Shown in pieces: positions 53,416-63,400 of a stretch of 64,000 bases of DNA (positions are counted from its first letter, which is position 1; every line of letters starts with the position of its first letter). The notes beneath the pieces are model-generated. The model was not told where the DNA came from and did not search any database. It saw only the letters and a program-made list of their open reading frames with translations. Where the stretch lies: positions 440,001 through 504,000 of the forward strand of contig CAMXCT020000324.1 of assembly GCA_947184155.2 (NCBI GenBank), written 5' to 3'. Made by a program: the position numbers and the translations under genes. Origin of the DNA: Cladocopium goreaui. Taxonomy: Eukaryota; Sar; Dinophyceae; Suessiales; Symbiodiniaceae.

Positions 53416-54397
53416 GCAAAAATGCGATGCATGCGATGAAGTAGAGGTTTCTTGGTGATCTAGCTCTGTACATAGTGCTGGGGCCATTTCCCATCTTTGG
53501 TCCTTGATTTCCTCCCTTGCGATGCAAAAACACATCATTGATGCAAATCCCTACAGATCATCCAAGATCTGGGCCAGTCCAATTCTCGCTCCTCTTGCGG
53601 CTGCAGGCCTATCCAATGAATGCCTCTTGCTTGGTTTTCCTGTACTACTGGAAGGCTTGGCTTGAGTGTGTACTGGACGATTTGTGTTGATAACAGTTCA
53701 CCCCAAATCGTGTACCGTGCATGAAAGCTTCTCTGTCCTCATGTCATTTTTAATGGTCGGTGGTTGAAAGTACTTCATAGCTTGGCGACCAGTTGTTTAG
53801 ATTCCCTCCTGAGCTGCACCAGGAATCTAAGCGGGCCAAAGTGCTGCAAATGAACGAGGCCTGTTTTGTGAAATCGTGATAGCCACATTCCTGGCCCAAA
53901 GACGTAACCCACTCAGACTAGGTAGGTGCTTGTCTTCGACACCTTGCTATGAGTTTGAGTCTGTGAGCCTCTCGATGAATAGAACATGCCTCAAGGCACT
54001 GCGATACAGTGAATGCAATGAGCCTCTTTCCCTCCTGTAGAAAGGGCATCATAAAAGGGGAAGACGTTTGCTGCAAGTCTGTTCAGAATTGTTCAGGTTC
54101 TTGCTTGCGTCCTTGCCCTAGTCGTCTGGGTCCTCCCCTGCTTGGATCCTGGTGGTGGCAGTGTGCATGAAGCCATGCAGGCAGACAGTGGATGGATATG
54201 GGATGGATTTGGAGAGGGTTTGACAGGTCTTGACATGGTAGGGGGGCAGCTGCCAAGATCGTCAAGGCCCAGATTGAAAAATTGAAAAGGTATGGCTGTT
54301 TCAGTCCTGTGATCGATCTTAACTAACTCACCGGATTGGCTTAGGATGCCTCTGTTAGCTCCCTGCTTCCCCCGTAGCTTTCTATCGAAGTAGCCAC

Positions 54398-54505
54398 CTG
54401 ATGCTGTTTGCATGCCCTGTGGAAGCTGCGAACATGAGGGGAGTGGGTCCAGTCTTATCGTGCAGGTTCAGGTCACCATTGGCCACCAATATCATCTTGG
54501 TGAGC
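54398..54505 (-). CDS. Ankyrin-repeat exon
   Basis: A 108-base minus-strand exon between CTATCCCAG (acceptor) and CAG|GTGGC (donor), with matching phase on both sides. It encodes ILVANGDLNLHDKTGPTPLM followed by FAASTGHANSIR, a textbook ankyrin repeat (TPLMxAAxxGH). Being 108 bases with equal phases, the exon could be duplicated or skipped without breaking the frame. Neighbouring repeats of the same protein were not found, so the gene is either short of ankyrins or its other exons lie elsewhere on the minus strand. Confidence 0.65.
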
Positions 54506-55640
54506 CTGGGATAGCTTATGGTCGGTTGTAAGACAGCTTGCCATTGATAGCTTTCTGAGTGGAAGTTGCTGCTGACAGGTGGAAGTACTGTTGGAGACCT
54601 TGCTGGCTCCCGGGAGCCAGTGAAATTGCACGTTCCCATCGACAAGCTGTGCAATTGGAGTTTCAATGCTTTCTTTCCGATGGTTTTTTTGGGGACGTTT
54701 CTGCACCCACGGCTGTAGCAGCTGCATCTCACTCAATTTCATCTTTTTAAAGAACTGTTGTCACACGGGAACACGCTGATTCCGATTGGAGATGGTATGT
54801 AGATCGTTTGCCTGGAGGAGCTGTGCTTACGTGGTCAGTCTGCTCCTTGTAGGGGCATTGATATGCCTCTGCTACCGAGGCCCATGATTGTGCTTTGACA
54901 ATTCCAGTTTCGTGGACGAGAGAACTAACTTTTGAGAGATGTACTGAGCACTTTTTTTCATGAATGCTTCAACGATCGCATGCCAGAAAGTGAAGTCAAG
55001 CCTTTTTTCTTGGGTTCTCTGCAGGTGGGAACAATCCTTTTGTGAGCTGTCTGCCATCCGCGCTGAACTTCGGGGTATCTTCCATGCTGCTCAAGGCAAG
55101 TGCTTGCGATGCGGACATCAAGACTGCAGGCCGCAAGGATTCTGCAAGGATTCCTCTTGGGAGGCAGTGCCACAGGTTGCGGCTTCTCTTTGTATAGCTC
55201 CACAAAGGTCCGAAGCTCAACTCTCCAGTTTTGCCGGCTGAGCGCTCTATTGTTGAAGAGCAGTATTTGCACAATCGTACCGTTCGTACCAATTCATTCA
55301 AGAATCTTCAAAGCGTCGGAGATTTGATATTTGACAACCATTTTAGCAATACATTGTGAGGCTGGAGCTTTGGGCTGCTCTTCCCTTGCTTGCTGTATTC
55401 ATCCTGGCAGTGGCAACCTTGGAATCGGCGTTTGGGGGTGCTTTCAGTTGGCAGTTGTGATTTCGCTATCTCTCTTCAAACATCTTTTCTTTTTGAACAG
55501 TCTTTGAAGTTTGTGGATTCTTGGGCCCAAAAGTTTGACACTCTTGAAGTCTTAGCTTTTGAAGGTGTGCAAGTATCCACGGGATACCTGGGCATTTCTT
55601 GGTTCTTCATATGTGGATGTGGTAGTGTCAATTTGCATCA
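54506..55640. other. Mostly intronic; a few coding-like pieces
   Basis: A plus-strand segment at 55025-55215 (contains AELRGIFHAAQGKCLRCGHQ) may be an exon of an unrelated gene. Nothing identifiable. Confidence 0.3.
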
Positions 55641-55649
55641 CTCTAATGT

Positions 55650-55743
55650 TTCGCTTCAGGTGCGAAGCGCAGCAGCCTCACCCTTGAGAAAAGCCTTGGA
55701 AGCCCACGACACGCTTAGAGTTCTGGCGACTTATGGTGTTTGA
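55650..55743 (+). CDS. Candidate exon, unidentified
   Basis: After TTTCGCTTCAG the frame reads VRSAAASPLRKALEAHDTLR, then VLATYGV and a stop. It looks like a terminal exon. No family recognised. Confidence 0.3.
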
Positions 55744-55881
55744 ACCTTGGGCCGTCGCAGAGGGTTCTTGGAAAAAGCTCATCCTGCGGAACCAGCAGGA
55801 AGGCTGTAGAAGGCTATCAAGTCTTGCACCACAAATGTAACATTAATGCAACTGTGGTGGCTGATACAAGGATGATCCAGG

Positions 55882-56298
55882 ATGACACTCAAGACAGGGA
55901 TTTACCGGGTTTGCATAGCTACGGTGGCAACACTGATCCAGGTCTTGTCTGTCGTTGCGGCAGTGGCCACTGGTGGGCTGATCTACAGTGGGGTGCCCAA
56001 GGAATCTACAAATTCTCAAACGGGATGGATGTTGGAAGTAAACTCAATAGACTCAATCGACTCCTCTATTGAAAGCTTTCGAAAGGTTCAGGCCAAAACA
56101 AACCTCAACCTGTTGGTGTTGGTGTTGTTGGTGATCGGAGGCGAATTGGCCGGTTGGAATCCTGAGCGGCAGGCCCGTGGGCTGTCCATTCGCAGTCCAT
56201 TTTTCCCAACACCTCCATGCAGATGCTTTTGGAGTCTTGCAAGATCTTTCAAGATCTTTCAAGATCTTTCAAGCTTCCTTAGCTTCCAACTTTCTTAG
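55882..56298 (+). CDS. Small protein with two predicted membrane segments
   Basis: A 138-codon frame from ATG 55882. Segment 1 (about residues 10-34, VCIATVATLIQVLSVVAAVA) and segment 2 (about residues 73-88, NLNLLVLVLLVIGGELAG) are hydrophobic, with a polar linker between. The final part runs over a short tandem repeat (AAGATCTTTC, 56238-56272), so the real end may be earlier at a splice donor. An exon of a larger membrane protein is as likely as a separate gene. Confidence 0.4.
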   Translation: MTLKTGIYRVCIATVATLIQVLSVVAAVATGGLIYSGVPKESTNSQTGWMLEVNSIDSIDSSIESFRKVQAKTNLNLLVLVLLVIGGELAGWNPERQARGLSIRSPFFPTPPCRCFWSLARSFKIFQDLSSFLSFQLS

Positions 56299-58800
56299 CA
56301 CTTCTTTGTACCTTCATCTCTCGTCTCAAGTCAGAGCTGCTCCATGTGCTCCACCGTAGGCCATCTACGTGGCACTACTGGCTGCTCACTGCTGGGGCAT
56401 GCATTCCTTGAGTGCGGCGGAAATGCGAGGCCCCGCCATAGGAATCAGTGGGGGCTGTGGTACTTCATGGATCTCCACTGCTTCTTGAGGAATCCATAGC
56501 CATACATAGATGGAAACACCATGGAACACCTAGTCATTGCTATCAGTTTTCGAGATAATTCAAATGGCCTTCCCAGACAGAAGGTCGCTGGACATATAAA
56601 AATAAAGCAAGGGGCACGATCAAGAGATATGGCATGATGGCAAGGTCATGTCATGGTATATTATAATTGTGCAAGAGATTGCATTGCCTATTTGACTGAC
56701 TCTTTTCATGGATGGACAGATATGAAGTTGTACAGAATGGACAATGGAGGACGGATGTGGCGGGGGGATCGGTTGCAAAATTGGGCACATTTGCTTATGC
56801 TGGAACTTTCAAGCTGTATACATTCTTTCCCTGGTGGTTTCTATTTTTTTCTTTTACCTAACTGCTGGCTTTGCCTAATCTTGGGTAAACTTCCCCCTAC
56901 ATGCACCACAGGCGGCAGCCGACGCCACGTGGAGGAAAGCAGTGTCAAGACCGCGGGCGAAAAGGTGAGTCTCGACTGAGCGCAAAGCGGGTTTGCAGAA
57001 TCTGTGTTGACATGCTGTTCTCCTTCCATGATGTCCAACACTGAAATGTACCCAAGACAGAAAGGAACAACTGGTGACTGCAGGGCCAAGGAGACAAACA
57101 ACATTTTCTTTGCAGACTTGGGTGTTTCTCAAAGTTTCATGAAGCCATTGGTTTCCTTGACGGCCGCTTCATGCTTTGCATGACCCGTTGTTGTGATACG
57201 AATAATAAGTTGCAGTGCCGGAGGCAGCAGCTGGTCCTGCACGGCAGAGCATTGAAATGGGGAGGCCCAGCACCTCTCCAGGTGGGAACCAAGCGCTGTG
57301 TCCAGAATTCATGCAGGAGATGAACCATCGTACCTTCGCAACTCTTCAGTTTCTTTGGGGTTTTGGTCGTTCAAGAGATGATGGTTGAACCCGTGATCTT
57401 GGTGGTTGTTGTGATGGTTGTATCTGGTTGTAGTCAGGGGGAAATGGTAGAAGTGGTAGAAGTGGTGGAAGTGGTGACGATGATGAAGATGAAGCTGAAG
57501 ATGCCGGTGCGATAGTTGTAGACTTCATCAATTTCCTTCGTCAACCTGATTCCTCCTTGCAGATCCTTGCAGACTTTGTGGTATCCTCCCAGATGGTTGT
57601 CGATTCGTGTTGTCATGGACGAGTGGCGGTGTTTTTTTCCGTTGTTGATGTCTCACTTGAGGTGCGTGGATGCTGTGAAAACAATTTGGATGTGATACTT
57701 GTTGAAGTTTAAGTGAATGGTGTCGGTCGAACATCGGGCACCATTTTTTGCGTATATTTGTAAAATTTGAGACCGAGACATCTTGAAGCAAGCTACTTCC
57801 CATGCGCAGATCATCCGCCCACAATCACCGAAGACAAGGGTCCGTGACTTCGCTGCAAGTGACGTAGGCAATGACAAGTGACTTCGCTGAGCAGAACAGG
57901 ATTGGGCTGAATTTGTTGCTCCACTAGCGGCTTAGCGGATCAACCTCATTGTTTCTTTGGGATGCAAGATGATACAAGATGATACAAGCATAATTTCTCA
58001 CGGCACTGGATCCCCTTTAGTCAGTATTCAGCTGGCTTGTGCAAGGCCTAGTGGATTTGCAAATGAATCACAACATCAACATATATCAACATATATATCA
58101 ACATATAGAGTCTTGCAAGTCGATAGCAAGTCATTCAATGCAAATAAACCTCCTGAGGACAAATCCAGTCTTGAAGTCAGTTGCCGCTTTCGTTCTATTT
58201 TGAGGCTGCTCAATTTTGATGAGGCCGGTCTGTCAGCCCATTTGTTGTGTCCAGGTATGAGCTAGCAGTCGAAAGGTCCTTTAGTGAACGGATAAAGTGA
58301 GGGAGATTTTGAGATTGACTTGGCTTCTACTTGCGATGATCCACAAGTGTGACGATGCCCCCTGTCGGTTGCCGTACCAAACTAGACCAAAAAAAAATCA
58401 TGTTGGGTGGAATCCGCATGTGCAAAAAGTTATGTTGAACATCGGGTGATCATAGCACCAGATCACTGCCTTCCCAGCAGGGAGCAGCACGTCGCCGCAC
58501 TGTAGATGATGATGCGATGATGGAGGTGTGGTCTTTGCATTTATCTGCTATCACGTTGAGTCTACTGCAGAATTGTACAGCAATGAAATAGGTGAATTCA
58601 ATATAATTCCATGAACATTTGGTGTTTTTTTTCCCCAGTACAACGATTTGGGGACGGTTCTTCTAAGAAGTGTGATCACAAAGAAAAAGGAAAGAGGCTC
58701 GGCTATAGACATCTATAGACTCTAGACTGTGTATATCACGTATTATCATACTATGAATTATGATTATATTCTATGAATTATATTATGTCTGTTACTTCAG
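56299..58800. other. Mostly non-coding; scattered possible exons
   Basis: A 56-base candidate exon at about 56911-56967 lies between CACCACAG and AAAG|GTGAGTC. Another candidate is at 57803-57870. Neither can be assigned. Confidence 0.3.
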
Positions 58801-58844
58801 GTTGCCAGCGATAGGGATGATAGGGGACCCTTGACGACCAACAG

Positions 58845-58960
58845 TTGACACTGCAGAGCTTGGCCGAGGAGCAGCTCTTTGCCAAGGCTTTGGCCAGCGA
58901 AGCGGCAGGCGGAGGCGCAAAGGGGGCCGAAAGACAAAACCCCTCGCTTCGGCAAGATGT
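58845..58960 (+). CDS. Candidate exon, unidentified
   Basis: An open, alanine-rich plus segment reading QSLAEEQLFAKALASEAAGG followed by GAKGAERQ. It looks coding, probably an internal exon. No family recognised. Confidence 0.3.
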
Positions 58961-58994
58961 TGTGTGTCATTTGTGTGTTCCATTTCTGGTTCTT

Positions 58995-59104
58995 ATATGG
59001 GTATGGATCAATACCTATTGATACCATTTTTAATGGGATGAACATCCATTTACCAGCTATTTTGATGTTCACCAGGGGTACAAGGTTTTGACACACTGCC
59101 ATAT
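58995..59104. mobile_element. Palindromic element, family B, copy 3
   Basis: The arm ATATGGGTATGGATCAATAC faces AGGTTTTGACACACTGCCAT at the other end, with several mismatches. The interior holds ACCATTTTTAATGGGATGAA, resembling family A interiors. Confidence 0.55.
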
Positions 59105-59393
59105 ATTATAGAATGGGCTAGCGCCCGGGTGCCGCCGACCCTACTTTTTTGCGAAGACGTCAAACTTTAGAATCCCTTGGCCAGGTGATCCGTGAGACTT
59201 GGTAGGTTTGGGCTTCAAGTGCCAACAATATGATTGGCAGATGAAGAAAACAGAGCAAAAAAAATGCATTGGGTTGAGCGGGAGTGCATAGTAGAATCTT
59301 GCATGTAGCAGTGATACAGCATAAGGTACGGCTTTGGCGTAGTAGACATGCTGACTGAGGCTTTGTCTGAAGGTTTTTCGTGGTGAGTGCAAT

Positions 59394-59812
59394 CTTGGCC
59401 CAAGTGCATCGCAGCCAGATGCTGGGCCTACCGCACCAGTGTGGCCTTCCATGCAGGCCTTATTTGCATGAGGCTGCCGATGCCAGCTTAACTTGCATGA
59501 GGTCTTCCGTGCAGACTTTAAATGCACGAGGTGCTGGAAAGCACTTAGCGGGCTTGTCCCGTGCCCAGCAGGGCGCCCCTCCGGGGGATACATGTTGGCG
59601 TGTTCTTGCGAAAATGAATGCCCCGGGGGGGCGCCCTGCTGGGCACGGGACAATCCCCATAAGTGCTTTTCAGCACCTCGTGCATTTAAAGTCAGCGCGC
59701 AGGGCCTCAATGGCAGTGAGTTGGCCTGGGCAGCCTTGTGCAATTCTGGCCTGCATGAAAGGCCACACTTGTGCGATTGGCCCGGCGTGTGGCTGTGATG
59801 CACTTGGGCCAG
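59394..59812. repeat. Long imperfect inverted repeat (190 bp arms)
   Basis: The left arm 59394-59585 and the right arm 59621-59812 are complementary over nearly their whole length, with a loop of about 35 bases. The best-matched inner parts are GTCCCGTGCCCAGCAGGGCG (59556-59575) and AAGTGCTTTTCAGCACCTCG (59661-59680, facing CGAGGTGCTGGAAAGCACTT). It lies directly upstream of the GTT tract and the Helitron-like ORF. Confidence 0.85.
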
Positions 59813-59829
59813 GGTGCAGCGTGACCACT

Positions 59830-59866
59830 TTTGTCGTTGTCGTTGTCGTCGTCGTCGTCGTCGTGG

Positions 59867-59915
<49 letters not shown>

Positions 59916-60309
59916 GGACATTGGTTTGGTTGCTGCGAATCGCAGCGGCGGGGGTGCTGTTGGCGTTGGCGCTGGTGTCCTCGGCGTGGTTTGTGTTGTT
60001 GGCGTAGTTGGAATGGGCGGTGTGGTTGGTGGCGATAGTGTGGTTGCTGTTGGTGGTATTGGTGGCGTTGGTCGTGTGGTTGGTGTTCTCGGTTTTGGGA
60101 CTGGGGTTGTTGGTGTTGTTGCTGCTGCTGTTGTTCTTGTTGTTGTTGTTGTTGCTGTTGGTGTTGTTGTTGTTGTGGTTATTCTAGTTCTTGTTATTGT
60201 TGTTGTTGTAGTTATAGTTGTAGTAGTTGTAGTAGTAGTAGTTGTTGTTGTTGTCGTTGTTGTTATTGTTGTTGTTGCTGTTGTTGTTGTGGTTGCTGTT
60301 GTTGTTGTG

Positions 60310-60341
<32 letters not shown>

Positions 60342-60361
60342 GGTTGTGGTTGTGGTTGTGG

Positions 60362-60399
<38 letters not shown>

Positions 60400-60470
60400 C
60401 TTGTTATTCTTGTTATTCTTGTTATTCTTGTTATTGTTGCCGTTGTTGTTCTGGTTGTTGCACAAGGGTT
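59830..60470. repeat. GTT trinucleotide repeat
   Basis: Two dense (GTT)n runs with GTC, GCT, GTG and GAT variants, joined by G/T-rich sequence. All plus frames stay open (poly-Val, poly-Leu, poly-Cys), as do Asn/Thr-rich minus frames; none is evidence of a gene. Confidence 0.95.
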
Positions 60471-60486
60471 TGCGGAAAGGTTGGGT

Positions 60487-63400
60487 ATGGCGCCAGAACA
60501 CATGAGGGCAAAGGCGTTGCTTTCAAGATGGGTAGGTTGTAACAAGCATCGCCAGGGACTTAGGCGTTTTCAAGGCGGCGGAGCAGTGCTGACTGAGCAA
60601 GCAGCTGTAAAAGCAGTGTGCTTGTCACTTGTGGAAGACCCTTCCCATTTGGAGTATTTGTGGGCACAAGAGTGGGTGCAAGGTTGGGAGGGTTGGAAAG
60701 AATTGGAAGAAGACGGGTCGGACGACATGGCCATCGAATTGGCGCACCGCTTTCTCAGGATTGCAGGCGTGAACATACCCACAAAGAGAAAATCAAACCG
60801 TCAAAGAATAAAGGACCTAGAAATGCAAAAAGGCTTGCGGTTGCAGGTTGCGTCTGCCCATGGTGTAAACAATTGCTTGATCGACGCGCTCTTGTTGGGC
60901 CTTGTGGCAAAAGGCTTAGCTCCGCAGGGAATGACGTTGGCAAAACGGGAAGAGGTGTGTGCAACATGCAGGGCCGCCCTACACGAGCAACATGGGGTGC
61001 CCTTTGGCGTGTATTTAGATGGACATCGGGACACCCCGCGAATCCTTCAGTTCTTCCTCCGCGTATGCTTATACGATTCTTTGGATCATGCGGAGTTGGG
61101 GCTGGGGCCTCATGAGTTAGATTACGTGGACGTAGAATGCGGGCGAGGAGCCGCTGCCAGAGGAGCCGTACTGCATGTTTATAACCAGACACTTGCCACA
61201 GGTCAGGGTTACCACTTCGATGCATTGTTAGATGCGTCTGCCACCGCCAGCTGTCTGAAAGACAAAGGACGACTGCAAGAAGATGAGGTGGCCAAGCGAA
61301 GGCCGGTGGCAGGGAAGGAAGCAATGACAGTGCATGGGGAGAACGCAGTTGGGACGCCAAAGACGACGCAGGGCGCTTTGCGCATGCTTGCTGCGCCTGG
61401 CGCAGAAGACGTGCAAGTGTTGTTGCAAGCTTTTTTCCGGTCGCGGGGAGCGCAGATCAATGTCCACATGCAAGATGCTTGTGAAGTCCTTGCGTGTTGG
61501 CAGGATCGGCAAGCTTTGTGTACAAAATTGCATACGTTGCAACAGAGCGGCCTTGCTTATGCTGATTCTTGCTGGCATGCCGCAATGCGCTTAGTGGACC
61601 AATGGCTTGGCTACTGCAATAGCTGCAGGCAAGGGTCACCGCAGAAATTGGGGACGGGAACAGCGGAAACGTCGGAGTCCAAGTGTCGTAACGAAAGCGA
61701 TGCCAGCGAACATGTCGGGGAACACGTCGCAGAGAGGGAAGACCAAGCAACGCCAAATGCAAAGAAAAGAGGCAAGAGCCCAGTGGAGGACAGGCATTCA
61801 TGGGTTCCGGTGAAGCGCTTGCGTAAAAAGACGGCTGCGCCTGTCGCCACCACCATGTCGGACGACGCATGGCGATTGGATGCCCCAGGCAGCGAAAACG
61901 TGGAAGGAGAAAATATGTTTATCTTGAGGTGCGCCGCGGTTGGGTGCAAAGACCCGCGACAGGTAGCGGAACGGCAGATCACAGCGTTGAGCCAGAAACT
62001 GAACGAGAAGCCAACGCTGCCGTTGCAGCACCAAAATTTATGTAGCGCCCGAGAAGCATATGACCTGCCGGCGTGGCACTGCAGCTTCCGCGGATGTAGC
62101 TATGCCTCGGAGAGTGAAGAGGGGTTTGTGGACCACATCCCCAGCAGCCACGCAGAAATATTTACAGAAGTCTGCGGTAAAGCCATAAAACAGCAGGACA
62201 TGCTTGGAATGTATGCGGCAGCAATCACGTGGCAATGCCAATCGGCAGCTCCCGTGGCAAACGTATCTATTGACCGACGGGCTTTGCGAGCCTATCAGAA
62301 AAGCTTGGAAGCTAACAATATTTCATGTTTGCTGTGCTTTGTGTGTGCTCGCAAATATCCGTATGTCAGAAGCAGCCGCAATCAAGAAGTGGGCTGGGTG
62401 CAGCCGGTTGACCGCAAAAATGAAACTATCTTTGGCCAATCGCTAGGAGCGGTGGAGAAACTTTTGGGGATGAAGGCTTTTAGAGAAAAGTATGTTGACA
62501 AAGAAACAGAATTTGCGCGACAAGAGATGACTGCTGAGTTAGAAGCTTGGGCTTGCCAGGTCGACTTTGCAGCTGCGTCGGTGCAGTTAGTATGTTGCCC
62601 TGAAGACAAGATTTGCCACAAACGGTGTCGGCCGGAAAGTTTATGTTCGCAATGCTGGGTCCCTCTTTGCACGAGTTGCAAAGGTGATCTTGTTTGGCAT
62701 GGAAGGCAACCTGCTGCCGCGTTGAGCAATGACATGATGGTCTACTATGGGCCACGGGAAGCCTATAGCGTGGAAGTCACTGTCATGGAAATGTTGTGCG
62801 CAAGTCCGTGCTTGACAACTATGATTTGTTTCAGTTTGGAGCAGAAGCTGCGGGGTGACCGTGCCTTGGATCAAGATGCGTGGATGAATCGACAGCGGAT
62901 GGCTGTGCGTGGGAACGCAACCACATTTCCCTTAGCCTGGGAGGATATGCTGCAGCAACTTCAAGATTTGGACAAGCAACCATCGCAGAAAGCAGCGGGT
63001 CTGAAGCTGCCGCATTGTGGCGCCAAGTTGCGGGAAGTAGTGAATGTCATTGTGAAAGGGCATAAGAGGCATGAAACTTTGGATGTCGGTCGCATTGTGC
63101 ACCAAGCACGTGTGCGCAGAGCTGTCGTCGTGCGCCTCATTGAAGACGCTGTTGCCCGCGGACATCCAGCTTTTCAAGGTATTCAAATGGAAGAGATGTA
63201 CAGCCAGGCCAAGGCATTACCAGAGGACGGGGTCCCTGATGAAGTTGTTGCTATGTTACCGTACGATGACGATCTGAATTGCATCATGCGGCAGAAGGCT
63301 GCAACGCCTGTTCGCCAAGAGATGTGTGCAGACGACCTAGCCGAAGAAATGAAGAGCATGGCAAAACCAAATGCTGTGGTTGGGGAACGAACCAGCGTTG

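Noticed and set aside
59670-60545. 291-codon Thr/Asn-rich minus-strand frame
   Set aside because: Complement of the GTT tract; no domain.
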